Positions 42,809 through 52,125 of a stretch of 64,000 bases of DNA are shown here, piece after piece. The DNA is from Haloprofundus salilacus (GTDB taxonomy: Archaea > Halobacteriota > Halobacteria > Halobacteriales > Haloferacaceae), in contig NZ_CP083723.1 in NCBI RefSeq assembly GCF_020150815.1, positions 2,728,001-2,792,000 on the forward strand, in the 5' to 3' direction. The translations under genes and the position numbers were made by a program. Positions within the stretch are counted from its first letter, which is position 1, and the number at the start of each line of letters is the position of its first letter. The notes under the pieces were generated by a model. It was given only the letters and a program-made list of their open reading frames with translations. It was not told the origin of the DNA and searched no databases.

Positions 42809-43819
42809 CTATGCGGCCCCACCCGCGGGCGACCACTCGGTCAGCAAGTGGCAGACGTGGATTCGCGCGTCCGTGCCCGTCGTCAAATCGAGATCGACCT
42901 GTCCAGCGAGGCGGTGAAGGCGGGCGAGTTTGTCGCCGCTGTAGTCCGTCCGGGCGACGCGGAGCAGTTCGCCGAGCAGTTCCTGTCCGCCGTATCCCTC
43001 CCCCAGAAGGTCGTCGACCGCCTTGCGGGCGTTTTTGAACTCGCCCGCCTCGGCGTCGGCGAGCACGCCGCGGAGCGTCTCGTCGTCGCCGACGTCGCCG
43101 AGCGTCTCGAACGCCGCGTTCATCGTCAACTCGTCGGCGGCGACGGCGGTTGCCTGTGCGCTGAGAATCGCCTTTCGGAGGTCGCCGCCGGCGTATCCGG
43201 CGACGTACTCCAGGCCGTCGTCGTCGTAGTCGACTCCCTCGGCGTCGACGATGCGCTGCAGCACCTCGACCGTCTCGTCGGTCGTTGGCGCGCGTACCGG
43301 TACCGGGAAACAGCGCGACCGAATCGGCGGGATGAGTTTGGTCGGTTGCCGGGTCGTGATGACGAACTGCGTCGTCCGGTGGTGCTGTTCCATCACGCGG
43401 CGAAGCGCCTGCTGGAAGTCCTCGCGGATGGCCTCGGCGTTGTCGAGGACGATGGTCTTGTAGTCGCCGGAGACGGGCGCGTAACTCGCCGATTCCTTGA
43501 GCACGCGGTTTATCATGTCGCGCTTGGCCATCCGACTGCGACCCGCGAGAAACGACTCGAACCGGGGGTCCTCGCGGAGTTCCTTCTTGGTTCGATTGAA
43601 GAAGTCGGCGACGTTTATCTCGACGAGGTCGTTCTCTACGTCCTCGTGCGTTTCGCGGGCGAGCGCACGAACCGCCGCCGTCTTCCCCGCGCCCGGCGGT
43701 CCCTGGACGACGAGGTTCATCGGTTCGTCGACGGTGCGGGCGAGTCGGTCGCGAACCGCCGCCTGCGGGAGGTCGGCGAGTTCCGGTGCGTAGGCATCGG
43801 TCCACAGGGGGGCGTTCAT
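42809..43819 (-). CDS. rfcC: Replication factor C small subunit paralogue (RfcC)
   Basis: 336 residues. Clamp-loader AAA+ ATPase with Walker A GPPGAGKT at 40-47, Walker B TIVLDNAEA with D126 followed by N127 where most RFC subunits have Glu, then the clamp-loader SRC motif (IRSRCFPVPV) and the helical collar. Haloarchaea have two RFC small subunits, and this matches the one called RfcC in Haloferax (from memory). The Asn in Walker B suggests weak ATP hydrolysis in this subunit. It is followed without a gap by asd. Confidence 0.9.
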   Translation of the reverse strand: MNAPLWTDAYAPELADLPQAAVRDRLARTVDEPMNLVVQGPPGAGKTAAVRALARETHEDVENDLVEINVADFFNRTKKELREDPRFESFLAGRSRMAKRDMINRVLKESASYAPVSGDYKTIVLDNAEAIREDFQQALRRVMEQHHRTTQFVITTRQPTKLIPPIRSRCFPVPVRAPTTDETVEVLQRIVDAEGVDYDDDGLEYVAGYAGGDLRKAILSAQATAVAADELTMNAAFETLGDVGDDETLRGVLADAEAGEFKNARKAVDDLLGEGYGGQELLGELLRVARTDYSGDKLARLHRLAGQVDLDLTTGTDARIHVCHLLTEWSPAGGAA

Positions 43820-44164
43820 TGACGTGTTATTGTTGGCAACGACGTAAGAATCGGTCGGTTCAAACAGTCAACGGAAACGACAGGTGATTCGCTCCGACTT
43901 CGAGAGAATTTGGCCGCGTCGTTCGAGTTTCTGCAGTTCCGCGTGCTCAGCGGTCGGGTTCTCGGCTTCCTTCGTGAGGCTCTCGGCTCGGCCGCCGGAA
44001 ACTGTCTTGCGCTCCCTCGTACGTCTCGGTTTCGAGCGGTCGCTTCGGATTCCGGTTTCGAATGGTCGCTTCACTCTCCGCTCGAACGTCTTATCGAAGC
44101 GTTCGCTTGGTCTCCCGTCGACGGTTTCGACACGCGTTTAGTCCGTGCCCGTCTCACAACCAGT
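43820..44164. other. 345-bp stretch without a recognised gene
   Basis: Between the divergent rfcC and RNase Z genes. It contains two similar 20-bp copies, cggtttcgagcggtcgcttc (44027-44046) and cggtttcgaatggtcgcttc (44053-44072), differing at two positions. A minus-strand frame at 43868-44074 has no family-like features. No RNA gene was recognised. Promoters for both neighbours must lie here. Confidence 0.5.
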
Positions 44165-45094
44165 ATGTCGATGCGCGTGACCTTCTTAGGAACCAGTGGG
44201 GCCGTCCCGACGACCCAGCGGGCCCCCAGCGCCGTCCTGCTCAACCGGGAGGGCGAGCGCCTGCTGTTCGACTGTGGCGAGGGGACCCAGCGGCAGATGA
44301 TGCGCTTCGGGACCGGGTTCGGCGTCTCGCAACTGTTCGTCACGCATCTGCACGGCGACCACATCCTCGGTATCCCCGGACTGGTGCAGTCGTGGGACTT
44401 CAACGGCCGCGACGACCCGCTGGCCATCCACGCGCCTCGCGGGTCGAGAGAACACATCGAGAACCTCGTCCGCGCCGGCGGCTACCGGCCGAGTTACCCG
44501 GTTCGAATCCACGAGATCGTTCCCGGTTCGACGGCGCTGGAGGAAGACGGATACGAGGTTCGGGCGTTCCGGACGAACCACCGGACCCGCTCTCTCGGAT
44601 ACGCGCTCGTCGAGGACGACCGGCCCGGGCGGTTCGACCGCGAGAAGGCCGAATCGCTGGGCGTCCCCGTCGGTCCGAAGTTCGGGAAACTCCACGAGGG
44701 CGAGTCGGTCGAACTCGACGACGGCCGCGTCGTCGAACCCGAGGAGGTCGTCGGAAAACCCCGTCCGGGCCGAACGTTCGTCTACACCGGAGACACCCGC
44801 CCGGTGCAGGAGACGGTCGACATCGCCGAGAGTGCGGATTTGCTGATTCACGACGCGACGTTCGCCTCCGACAACGCGGGGCGCGCCCGCCAGACCGCCC
44901 ACTCGACGGCGGCGGAAGCCGCCGACGTCGCCCAGCGTGCGGGCGCGAAACGTCTCGCGCTGACCCACATCTCCTCGCGCTACGCGGGCGACGCCTCACA
45001 GTTGGCCGAGGAGGCGAGGGAGGCGTTCGACGGCGAATCGTTCGTCGCCGAGGACGGCCAACGGATCGAGATTCCGTACCCGGACGCCGAGTAG
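44165..45094 (+). CDS. rnz: Ribonuclease Z
   Basis: 309 residues from the ATG at 44165; a second ATG two codons on is equally usable. It cuts the 3' trailer of tRNA precursors. Metallo-beta-lactamase motifs: VTFLGTSGAVPT, FDCGEGTQRQM, THLHGDHILGIPG (zinc ligands), TFVYTGDTRP, LIHDATFASDN and LTHISSRYAG. The GKLHEGESV exosite-type region is present. The length is that of the short RNase Z used by archaea. Confidence 0.95.
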   Translation: MSMRVTFLGTSGAVPTTQRAPSAVLLNREGERLLFDCGEGTQRQMMRFGTGFGVSQLFVTHLHGDHILGIPGLVQSWDFNGRDDPLAIHAPRGSREHIENLVRAGGYRPSYPVRIHEIVPGSTALEEDGYEVRAFRTNHRTRSLGYALVEDDRPGRFDREKAESLGVPVGPKFGKLHEGESVELDDGRVVEPEEVVGKPRPGRTFVYTGDTRPVQETVDIAESADLLIHDATFASDNAGRARQTAHSTAAEAADVAQRAGAKRLALTHISSRYAGDASQLAEEAREAFDGESFVAEDGQRIEIPYPDAE

Positions 45095-45182
45095 GACGCG
45101 TCGAGCGGGCCGGTACGCTCTCGAATGTGCGGCCTCAATTTCGGCGTGGGGTATTTACTCACTGACCACTTATTCCGTCAGC

Positions 45183-47156
45183 GTGAACGCTCGGACGCGT
45201 GCGCTCGACTCCGTTGTCTTCGGCGTCGACATCCAGAGCGGTGACGTTCGCGGAGACGCTCCCTCCTACGCCCTCGTCGTCCTCGACGGCGACGAGGCGG
45301 AACGCGACGTGGTCTCGCTGCGAAAGCTGAGACGACTGGTCGAAGCGCGAGAACCGGCGATGTTGGCGACCGACAACATGTACGAACTCGCCGCCGACAA
45401 GGACGCGCTCGTCCACTTTCTGCGGTGGCTCCCCGAGGGGACGAAACTCGTTCAGGTGACCGGAGCGGAGCGCCCCGAACCGCTCTCGCGCGTCGCCTCC
45501 CGCCACGGCGTCCCCTACGGCAAAAAACCGATGAAAGAGGCGGAGGCGGCCGCCCGCCTCGCGCTCGGCAACGTCGGCTACGAAGTCAGCGCCTTCACGA
45601 ACACGACGACGGTGAAAGTCTCACGGGGGCGCTCGACCGGCAAAGGTGGGTGGAGCCAGGACCGCTACACCCGCCGCATCCACGGCAACGTGAGGCGTCG
45701 CGCCCGCGAAATTGAGTCCGAACTCGACAAAGCGGGGCTGGAGTACGAACGCGACGCGACCGAGAAGTACGGCGGCTTCTCGAACGCAATCTTCACGGTC
45801 GAGGCGCGTCCGAAAGAGATCCCCGTCTCGGCGAACCGCTCGGGAGACGTGCGGGTCGAAATCGAACGCGAGCGACGCGACGGGGTCGAGTTCGAACCGC
45901 TGGTGAAGCGGCGCGACCGGGTCATCGTCGGTATCGACCCCGGCACGACCACCGCCGTCGCTGTCGCGGACCTCGACGGCAACGTCCTCGACGTCTACTC
46001 GACGCGCACCGACGACACCGCGGGCGTCGTCGAGTGGCTCATCGAGCGCGGGCGACCGACCATCGTCGCCGCCGACGTGCAGCCGATGCCCGAGACCGTC
46101 GAGAAGTTCCGCCGGAGCTTCGACGCCGTCGGCTGGGCCCCGCCGACGGACCTCCCAGTCGACGAGAAACTCCACCGGACCCGCGACATCGACTACGACA
46201 ACGACCACGAACGAGACGCGCTGGCGGCGGCACTGTTCGCCTACGACGACCACGAGAACCAGTTCGCCCGCATCACGCGGAAGGTGCCGCCGAACGTCGA
46301 CCGCAGCGAGGTCATCGCCCGCGTCCTCGCCGACGAGGAGTCCGTCGAGGCGGTGCTCAGAGAGCTCGACCCCAACGTTGAGGACGAGGAAGAAGAGGAG
46401 TCGACACACGAGCCGCGCGAACTCACCGCGGAGGAAAAGCGCATCAAGCGCCTCGAACGGCAGGTCGAACGCCTCGAAGACCACGCCGACGACCTGAAGA
46501 CGCGCCTCGACGAGAAGGACGAGACCATCGAAGAGTACGAGCAGGAACTCTCCGACGCCCGTCGAAAGGAACGACGAGAGGCGAGAGAGCGCCGGGAGGT
46601 GAACCGCCTGGAGCGCGAGAACGAGCGACTGGAGCGCGAACGCGACCGCGCCGAGGAGCGAGCCGGCGAACTAGAGCGGAAGCTCGACCGCCTGAAGACG
46701 CTGTGGAAACTCGACCACTCGAACTTCTCGGACGTAGCGGGCGACCGGAATCTGGTCGCGGTGAAAGTCGTCGAGCAGTTCACGCGTGGCGCCATCGAAC
46801 GCGCCGACGAACAGTTCGGACTCGCCGCCGGCGACGTGGTGTACCTCCGCGATGCCAGCGGTGCAGGCCGACGCACCGCCGAACTGCTCGCCGAGACCGA
46901 ACCACGCGTCGTCCTCCGCGACGGCGGTCTCTCGGATGCCGCCGACGAGGTGCTGTTCGACGCCGAGATTCCTGTCGGTCCCGCCGACGACGTGTCGATG
47001 CAGGAGGTCGACGAACTCGCCGTCGCCCGCGAGAGCGACGTCGAAGCCGTCGTCGACGACTGGGAGGAGCGCGCCGAGGAGCGCCGTCGTGACCAGAACG
47101 CGGCGATGGTCGACGAAATCATCTCCGAGCATCGCGCCGGAAATCGCGGGAAGTAA
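45183..47156 (+). CDS. DUF460 RNase H-like protein with coiled coil
   Basis: 657 residues with a GTG start. The N-terminal part (about 1-220) and the central RNase H-like domain (about 225-390, opening VIVGIDPGTTTAVAVADLDG and with YDNDHERDALAAALFAYDDH) both have the acidic residues of the retroviral integrase/RNase H superfamily. A long coiled coil follows (about 415-530, Lys/Arg/Glu heptads). The C-terminal domain is smaller and acidic. COG2433 members are conserved in archaea, predicted as nucleases, and their role is unknown. Confidence 0.85.
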   Translation: MNARTRALDSVVFGVDIQSGDVRGDAPSYALVVLDGDEAERDVVSLRKLRRLVEAREPAMLATDNMYELAADKDALVHFLRWLPEGTKLVQVTGAERPEPLSRVASRHGVPYGKKPMKEAEAAARLALGNVGYEVSAFTNTTTVKVSRGRSTGKGGWSQDRYTRRIHGNVRRRAREIESELDKAGLEYERDATEKYGGFSNAIFTVEARPKEIPVSANRSGDVRVEIERERRDGVEFEPLVKRRDRVIVGIDPGTTTAVAVADLDGNVLDVYSTRTDDTAGVVEWLIERGRPTIVAADVQPMPETVEKFRRSFDAVGWAPPTDLPVDEKLHRTRDIDYDNDHERDALAAALFAYDDHENQFARITRKVPPNVDRSEVIARVLADEESVEAVLRELDPNVEDEEEEESTHEPRELTAEEKRIKRLERQVERLEDHADDLKTRLDEKDETIEEYEQELSDARRKERREARERREVNRLERENERLERERDRAEERAGELERKLDRLKTLWKLDHSNFSDVAGDRNLVAVKVVEQFTRGAIERADEQFGLAAGDVVYLRDASGAGRRTAELLAETEPRVVLRDGGLSDAADEVLFDAEIPVGPADDVSMQEVDELAVARESDVEAVVDDWEERAEERRRDQNAAMVDEIISEHRAGNRGK

Positions 47157-47273
47157 GGGTCGGGCGTCAGTCGACCGCCTCGTCGGCGGGCTCGCGGTAC
47201 TCGATGCGTATCCGACTGCTCGACCGAGTTTCCGGCCCAAGAACCATTCGTTTTCGCGTTGAGCATGCAGTGT

Positions 47274-48302
47274 ATGTCTTCGCACGAGGTTCGCGGTGCC
47301 AACGTTCGTGTCGTCTTCGCCGGTGTGCTGGTGACCGTGTTGGGCGTAATCTCCGGTCTCATGTTGCTCCCGTTTCTCACCTACTTACTCGCCGCCGCGC
47401 TGCTCGCGTTCGTGCTCTACCCGCTTCAGGAACGGCTCTCAGGGCGGATCGGCTCGCAGGCCTCAGCGGCCGTCCTGGTTACGCTGTCAGTTCTCGGTGT
47501 GGTCTTGCCGCTGGGACTCCTGCTGTACGGGCTGGCGAGCGGTGGACGCGTCGTTCCGCGAGAACTCGAGGAACTACCCCAACTGCGGACGGTCGACTCG
47601 CTCGTCGAGCAGTATCTCGGTGTCGAGATAGCGATTCGATCGCAGTTGAACGCCGCACTCGGTCAGCTCTCGTCGATGCTCGCCGAGCAGAGTTCCGGTA
47701 TCATCGGTGCGGGGGTTCACGCGACGCTCGGCGTGCTCCTCCTCGTCTTCGTCATCTACTACCTGCTGAAGGACGGCCGCCAGTTGGTGCAGTGGCTGAA
47801 GTACGTCACGCCGCTCCCGCAAACGGTGCAGGACGAACTGTACGAGAGAACGACTGCGATGACGTGGGCGGTGCTCAAAGGACACGTCCTCGTAGCCGTC
47901 GTTCAGGGTCTCGTCGCCGGTGTCGGGCTCTTCGTCGCCGGCATCCCGAATGCTGGCTTCTGGACGCTCGTGATGATGATACTCGCGCTCGTCCCGATTC
48001 TCGGTGTCGGCATCGTGGTTGGACCGGCGGTGCTCTACCTCGCGGTCGTGAACCGATTACTCGCGGCGGTCCTGCTCGCGGTGTACGGACTGACCATCGT
48101 CGCGCTCATCGACGACTACCTCCGGGCGTACCTCATCGACCGAGGCTCGGCGCTCAATTCGGCGGTCATCCTCGTGGGCGTCTTCGGCGGGATCTACGTC
48201 CTTGGCCCGATGGGGCTGTTCTACGGGCCGATTCTGCTCGGACTGTTCAAGGCGACCATAGAGGTGTTCGACGACTACTACGAGGTGCTGAATCAGCCGT
48301 GA
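47274..48302 (+). CDS. AI-2E family transporter
   Basis: 342 residues from the ATG at 47274; ATG 47265 is also in frame. Eight membrane helices are visible, and the family blocks are SSMLAEQSSGIIGAGVHATLGVLLLVFVIYYLLKDG (helix 4), the LPQTVQDELYERTTAMTWAVLKGHVLVAVVQGLVAG region, LALVPILGVGIVVGPA and VFGGIYVLGPMGLFYGPILLG. The family exports AI-2 or acts as Na+/H+ antiporters in other organisms. The substrate here is unknown. Confidence 0.85.
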   Translation: MSSHEVRGANVRVVFAGVLVTVLGVISGLMLLPFLTYLLAAALLAFVLYPLQERLSGRIGSQASAAVLVTLSVLGVVLPLGLLLYGLASGGRVVPRELEELPQLRTVDSLVEQYLGVEIAIRSQLNAALGQLSSMLAEQSSGIIGAGVHATLGVLLLVFVIYYLLKDGRQLVQWLKYVTPLPQTVQDELYERTTAMTWAVLKGHVLVAVVQGLVAGVGLFVAGIPNAGFWTLVMMILALVPILGVGIVVGPAVLYLAVVNRLLAAVLLAVYGLTIVALIDDYLRAYLIDRGSALNSAVILVGVFGGIYVLGPMGLFYGPILLGLFKATIEVFDDYYEVLNQP

Positions 48303-48511
48303 CGCGGGGGAGTCCGGCAACTCGTGGAGCGTTCGCTCGAAAGCAGAGGGGCAGACAGCCGGGAGCAGATTCACGGAGCGGTTTCCCGGACACCCGCCTC
48401 GGCTCGCTCCGCGACGACTGGTCAGCGCACGCGACCGACTGGTCCCGTCGCTGTATTTGAACCCTCAGGCGATGAGGAGAGTTTTAACGTCCGCATCGCT
48501 CGACACGAACA

Positions 48512-49126
48512 ATGCAGTTACTCGCCCTCCAAGCCGGAAGGCAGTGGTCGCTACTGGAACTCGTCTTACTTCTCGCCGTCGGCGGTGTCTGTGGGTTCGT
48601 CGGAGCGCTCGTCTGTAGCCCGGCGCTCGCCTCCGAACGAGTTCGCCAGACGTTCTCAACGGCCGGTCCGACGCCAAGTTGGCCGTCGAGTTACGTGCTG
48701 AGCGTCGTTATGCTCGGGACTCCGGTGCCGCTGCTCGTCGAACTATTCGAGTGGGTCGTCTACCTGACGGGGCCGGTGGGACGTGGCGTGTACGGTTGGG
48801 TACCGATGTGGGGACTGTTCGGCGTCTACGCGGCGTTCTGTGGCGTTCTCGCCGTCGCTGCAGCGTTTCGTACCGATGAAGGGCGCGCCGAGTACCGAAC
48901 GCTCGGTGCGCTCGGTGTACTCGCGGTCGCGTACAGCGGTGTCGTCGTTGCGGTCGCGATCAGCTTTCGTTTGCAGTGTGAGCGGCAAACAAGCCTACTC
49001 GGGCGCTCTGACACACTTCCAGAAGTCATATCCCACACCCAGCGTTCGGTACGAGTATGGACGCCTACGAGCGAATCACCCGGAACGCCTCCGAGGTGGT
49101 CACCGAGGACGAGGTGCGCGCGCTAG
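48512..49126 (+). CDS. Membrane protein whose reading frame runs on into tyrS
   Basis: 204 residues with about four hydrophobic helices (LLELVLLLAVGGVCGFVGALV, YVLSVVMLGTPVPLLVELFEWVVYL, GVYAAFCGVLAVAAAF, ALGVLAVAYSGVVVAVAIS). The last ~50 residues are Arg/Ser/Pro-rich and not membrane-like, and the frame crosses 70 bp of the TyrRS coding region. A TGA at 48978-48980 in another frame suggests that an earlier stop was lost by a frameshift. The family is not recognised. Confidence 0.55.
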   Translation: MQLLALQAGRQWSLLELVLLLAVGGVCGFVGALVCSPALASERVRQTFSTAGPTPSWPSSYVLSVVMLGTPVPLLVELFEWVVYLTGPVGRGVYGWVPMWGLFGVYAAFCGVLAVAAAFRTDEGRAEYRTLGALGVLAVAYSGVVVAVAISFRLQCERQTSLLGRSDTLPEVISHTQRSVRVWTPTSESPGTPPRWSPRTRCAR

Positions 49127-50052
49127 CTGAATCACCCGAGGGCAAGCGGGCGTACGTGGGCTACGAGCCGTCTGGCGTCCTCCACATCGGCCACATGCTG
49201 ACGGCGACGAAACTCATCGACCTGCAGGAGGCGGGCTTCGAGGTGACCGTGCTTCTGGCCGACGTCCACGCCTACCTCAACGACAAGGGGACGTTCGAGG
49301 AGATTCGCGAGACCGCAGAGCGCATGAAGGAACAGTTCGTCGCCTACGGTCTCGACGAGTCGAAGACCGAGTTCGTGCTCGGCTCCGAGTTCCAGTTCGA
49401 CCGCGAGTACACGCTCGACCTCCACGCGCTCGAACTGAACACGTCGATGTCGCGCGCCGAGCGGGCGATGGCCGAGATAAAGAGCGGCGAGACGGTGAAA
49501 GTCTCGCAGGCGGTCTACCCGCTGATGCAGGCGCTCGACATCGTCTACCTCAACGTGGACCTCGCAATCGGCGGGATGGAGCAGCGCAAGGTCCACATGC
49601 TCGCCCGCGACACGCTCCCGAACATCGGCGAGGAGTCGCCGACCTGCCTGCACACGCCGCTGATCGCCGATCTTGGCACTGGCATCGGCAAGATGTCGTC
49701 TTCGAAAGGCGTCACCATTTCGATGGAGGACACCACCGAAGAGATCGAGGAGAAGGTCAACGGCGCGTACTGCCCGCCGACGGCCGACCCCGATCCCGAC
49801 GACCAGGGCAACGAGCGCGAGAACCCGGTGCTCCAGATCTTCGAGTATCACGTCTTCCCACGTTTCGAGACGGTGGTCGTCGAACGCCCCGAGAAGTACG
49901 GCGGCGACCTTGAGTACGACGATTACGAGTCGCTGGCGGCTGACCTCGAATCCGGCGAGTTACACCCGGCGGACGCGAAGGGCGCGCTGGCGACGTACCT
50001 CGACGAACTCGTCGCACCGGGTCGCGAGAGGATTCGCCGAGCCGAGCGGTAG
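49057..50052 (+). CDS. tyrS: Tyrosyl-tRNA synthetase
   Basis: 331 residues, normal for archaeal TyrRS. Class Ic catalytic fold with HIGH at 43-46, VGYEPSGVLHIGH, and KMSSSKG in the C-terminal half (IGKMSSSKGV). VYPLMQALDIVYLNVDLAIGGMEQRKVHMLAR is the conserved tyrosine pocket block. It charges tRNA-Tyr. Its start lies inside the run-on frame of the preceding membrane protein, so the TyrRS promoter is within that gene's tail. TrpRS lies 2 kb downstream. Confidence 0.95.
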   Translation: MDAYERITRNASEVVTEDEVRALAESPEGKRAYVGYEPSGVLHIGHMLTATKLIDLQEAGFEVTVLLADVHAYLNDKGTFEEIRETAERMKEQFVAYGLDESKTEFVLGSEFQFDREYTLDLHALELNTSMSRAERAMAEIKSGETVKVSQAVYPLMQALDIVYLNVDLAIGGMEQRKVHMLARDTLPNIGEESPTCLHTPLIADLGTGIGKMSSSKGVTISMEDTTEEIEEKVNGAYCPPTADPDPDDQGNERENPVLQIFEYHVFPRFETVVVERPEKYGGDLEYDDYESLAADLESGELHPADAKGALATYLDELVAPGRERIRRAER

Positions 50053-50061
50053 CTGACCCGT

Positions 50062-50238
50062 TCAGAACCCGAACGCCTGCATCGTACTTTTCAAGATTCC
50101 CTGCGCGACGAGACCGACGCCCGCCAGCACAAGCGCGAGACCGGCGGCGACGATGGGCGCCTGATAGGCGACGATACCGATTCCGGCGAGCAGCAGGACG
50201 ATACCGAGAATCCCGGACGTACCGAGTTTGTCGAGCAT
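50062..50238 (-). CDS. Small membrane protein (DUF7470-like)
   Basis: 58 residues from the ATG at 50238. Two glycine-rich hydrophobic helices, SGILGIVLLLAGIGIVAYQ and IVAAGLALVLAGVGLVAQG, are followed by LKSTMQAFGF. The gene fills the space between tyrS and eif1A on the opposite strand and ends 9 bp past the tyrS stop. It is similar in pattern to small haloarchaeal membrane proteins (label from memory). Function unknown. Confidence 0.72.
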   Translation of the reverse strand: MLDKLGTSGILGIVLLLAGIGIVAYQAPIVAAGLALVLAGVGLVAQGILKSTMQAFGF

Positions 50239-50357
50239 ATCCGATACTCCTCGTCTGCGTCCGGTAAAACCACCGGTCGAGTCGCCGGAGGAGTCGTTCT
50301 GTCGCTTGCTCGGCTTTCAACGGCGGTTTTAACAATTACGACGACGAACAACCCAGT

Positions 50358-50642
50358 ATGAGCGAGAACGAAGGGCGTAACGACCTTCGAATGCCGAACG
50401 ACGACGAGGAGTTCGCGGTCGTAACGAACATGCTCGGCGCAAACCGCGTGAAGGTCCGCTGCGCGGACGGCACGGAACGAACCGCTCGCATTCCCGGGCG
50501 GATGCAGAAACGCATCTGGATTCGCGAAGACGACGTCGTCCTGGTCGAACCGTGGGACTGGCAGGACGAGAAAGCCGACGTGACGTGGCGCTACAAGAAG
50601 CAGGAAGCCGAGCAGTTGCGCGAGGAAGGACACATTCAGTAG
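50358..50642 (+). CDS. eif1a: Translation initiation factor aIF-1A
   Basis: 94 residues, an S1-like OB-fold factor that binds the ribosomal A site during initiation. Seen: [65 protein letters not shown], with the basic RIPGRMQKR turn typical of IF1/aIF1A. The first ~20 residues are a flexible tail. The Rio1 kinase gene is 104 bp downstream in the same direction. Confidence 0.96.
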   Translation: MSENEGRNDLRMPNDDEEFAVVTNMLGANRVKVRCADGTERTARIPGRMQKRIWIREDDVVLVEPWDWQDEKADVTWRYKKQEAEQLREEGHIQ

Positions 50643-50746
50643 CTTCGTTCTGCGAAGGAGCGAGCCGACAACGACAGTGCGATGCAGAGCAACCGCTGCG
50701 GCACACCTGTGAGCCTTTTAGTGCCCGCGCCCGTACGGGCCTACGA

Positions 50747-51604
50747 ATGACAGACGAGTTCGGCCTGATAGCGCCCGACGCCGTCGACGGCTTCGGAGAC
50801 GAGTGGGAGGAGATAGACGTCTCCGACACGGAGGCCGACCGTATCGCACGCCGCCGGGACCGCGAGTTCAGCAAGTTCAGAAAACGCATCAAAGACGCCG
50901 ACCAGTTCAAAGTCGAACAATCGGTGTTCGACGACGCCACCTTCGCGGCCATCTACAAACTGGTTCAGGACGGCTACATCGAGGCGTTCGGCGGCCCAAT
51001 CTCGACGGGGAAGGAAGCGAACGTTTACGAGGCGCTCGGAGACGACGACACCGACGTTGCGGTGAAGATTTATCGAATAAACGCCTCGAACTTCCAACAG
51101 ATGCGCGAGTACCTCGAAGGCGACCCGCGCTTCGAGGGCATCGGCAACGACAAGGGGAAGATCGTGCTCGCGTGGGTCAGAAAGGAGTTTGCCAACCTCG
51201 AACGCGCCCAGAAGGCGGGCGTCCGCGTCCCGACACCCATCGCCGTCGAGCGGAACGTCCTCGTGATGGAGCTCGTCGGACTCGTCGAGGAGCGTGCGCG
51301 CCGTCTCGCGGAGGTAAACGTCGAAAATCCGCAGACCGCGTACGAAGTCGTCCGCGAGTACATGCGCCGCCTCCACGGCGCCGGACTGGTCCATGGCGAC
51401 CTCTCGGAGTACAACATGATCATCCACGAGGGCGAACTCGTCATCATCGACCTCGGGCAGGCGGTGACGGTCCACCACCCCAACGCCGAAGAATTCCTCG
51501 ACCGCGACTGCGAGAACGTCGCGAAGTTCTTCTCACGGCAGGGTCTCGACGTGACCGGCGAGCAGTTGCGCGAGTACGTCACCGAAGTCGAACCCGAACC
51601 GTAG
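50747..51604 (+). CDS. rio1: RIO-type protein kinase Rio1
   Basis: 285 residues from the ATG at 50747. RIO1 kinase fold: P-loop ISTGKEANVYEAL, the conserved Lys in VAVKIYRI, a helix KEFANLERAQKAGVRVPTP, hinge MELVG, catalytic loop VHGDLSEYNM and metal-binding IIDLGQAV. Rio1 takes part in 40S/30S subunit maturation. It follows aIF-1A, a conserved archaeal pairing. The KH protein that usually completes the group lies 2.8 kb away at 54411. Confidence 0.94.
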   Translation: MTDEFGLIAPDAVDGFGDEWEEIDVSDTEADRIARRRDREFSKFRKRIKDADQFKVEQSVFDDATFAAIYKLVQDGYIEAFGGPISTGKEANVYEALGDDDTDVAVKIYRINASNFQQMREYLEGDPRFEGIGNDKGKIVLAWVRKEFANLERAQKAGVRVPTPIAVERNVLVMELVGLVEERARRLAEVNVENPQTAYEVVREYMRRLHGAGLVHGDLSEYNMIIHEGELVIIDLGQAVTVHHPNAEEFLDRDCENVAKFFSRQGLDVTGEQLREYVTEVEPEP

Positions 51605-51647
51605 TCAGTCGTCGCATCTCGGTGCGTCTCTTCTCGTCCTGTCGTCG

Positions 51648-51869
51648 CTACTGGAGAAACAACCCATAGACGACGAAGTATGCGCCGAGAACGACCATCC
51701 CCGGACCCCACACTTTCGTGAGGTTCACTTTCCAGTCGGCGGGTTCGACCGCGTGCGGCGGCGTCTCGCTCCCGACGGCGTCGAGTTGCTCGCTGATTCG
51801 CGAGGGCGGATACGCGTATCTGACGAGGACAGCGCCGACGGCGACGTTGCCGACGAAGATGGAGGACAT
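51648..51869 (-). CDS. Small membrane protein (DUF7315-like)
   Basis: 73 residues from the ATG at 51869. The N-terminal SSIFVGNVAVGAVLVRYAYPPSR has one hydrophobic stretch. A polar, Glu- and Pro-rich middle and NLTKVWGPGMVVLGAYFVVYGLFLQ end the protein in a second membrane segment. Two helices are likely. The family name is from memory. It is transcribed opposite to rio1 and trpS. Confidence 0.65.
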   Translation of the reverse strand: MSSIFVGNVAVGAVLVRYAYPPSRISEQLDAVGSETPPHAVEPADWKVNLTKVWGPGMVVLGAYFVVYGLFLQ

Positions 51870-52125
51870 CGGTGGAGGGAGAGAGACCGTCGCAAAAAAT
51901 GACTGTTCCCGTCGTTCTCCCCGACACGCTTTTTCCGTTCCCGGGTCTACTCTGAGACGATGAGAACCGCTCCCTGGCGCTGGTGGTCGCCTACTCCGGG
52001 AGCGGACAGTCCCGCTGTCGTCATCGCCGCGGCGTAACCCGTCGAGCGCGACGCAGGTGCTCACTCTGTTCTCCTCGCTTTCGTACCACGTTCGACCAGC
52101 ACGACGAACCAACCCACCAGCACAC

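Noticed and set aside
43868-44074. 68-codon minus-strand frame in the rfcC-rnz spacer
   Set aside because: Strongly basic with no acidic bias, no family-like block, and no promoter on that strand.
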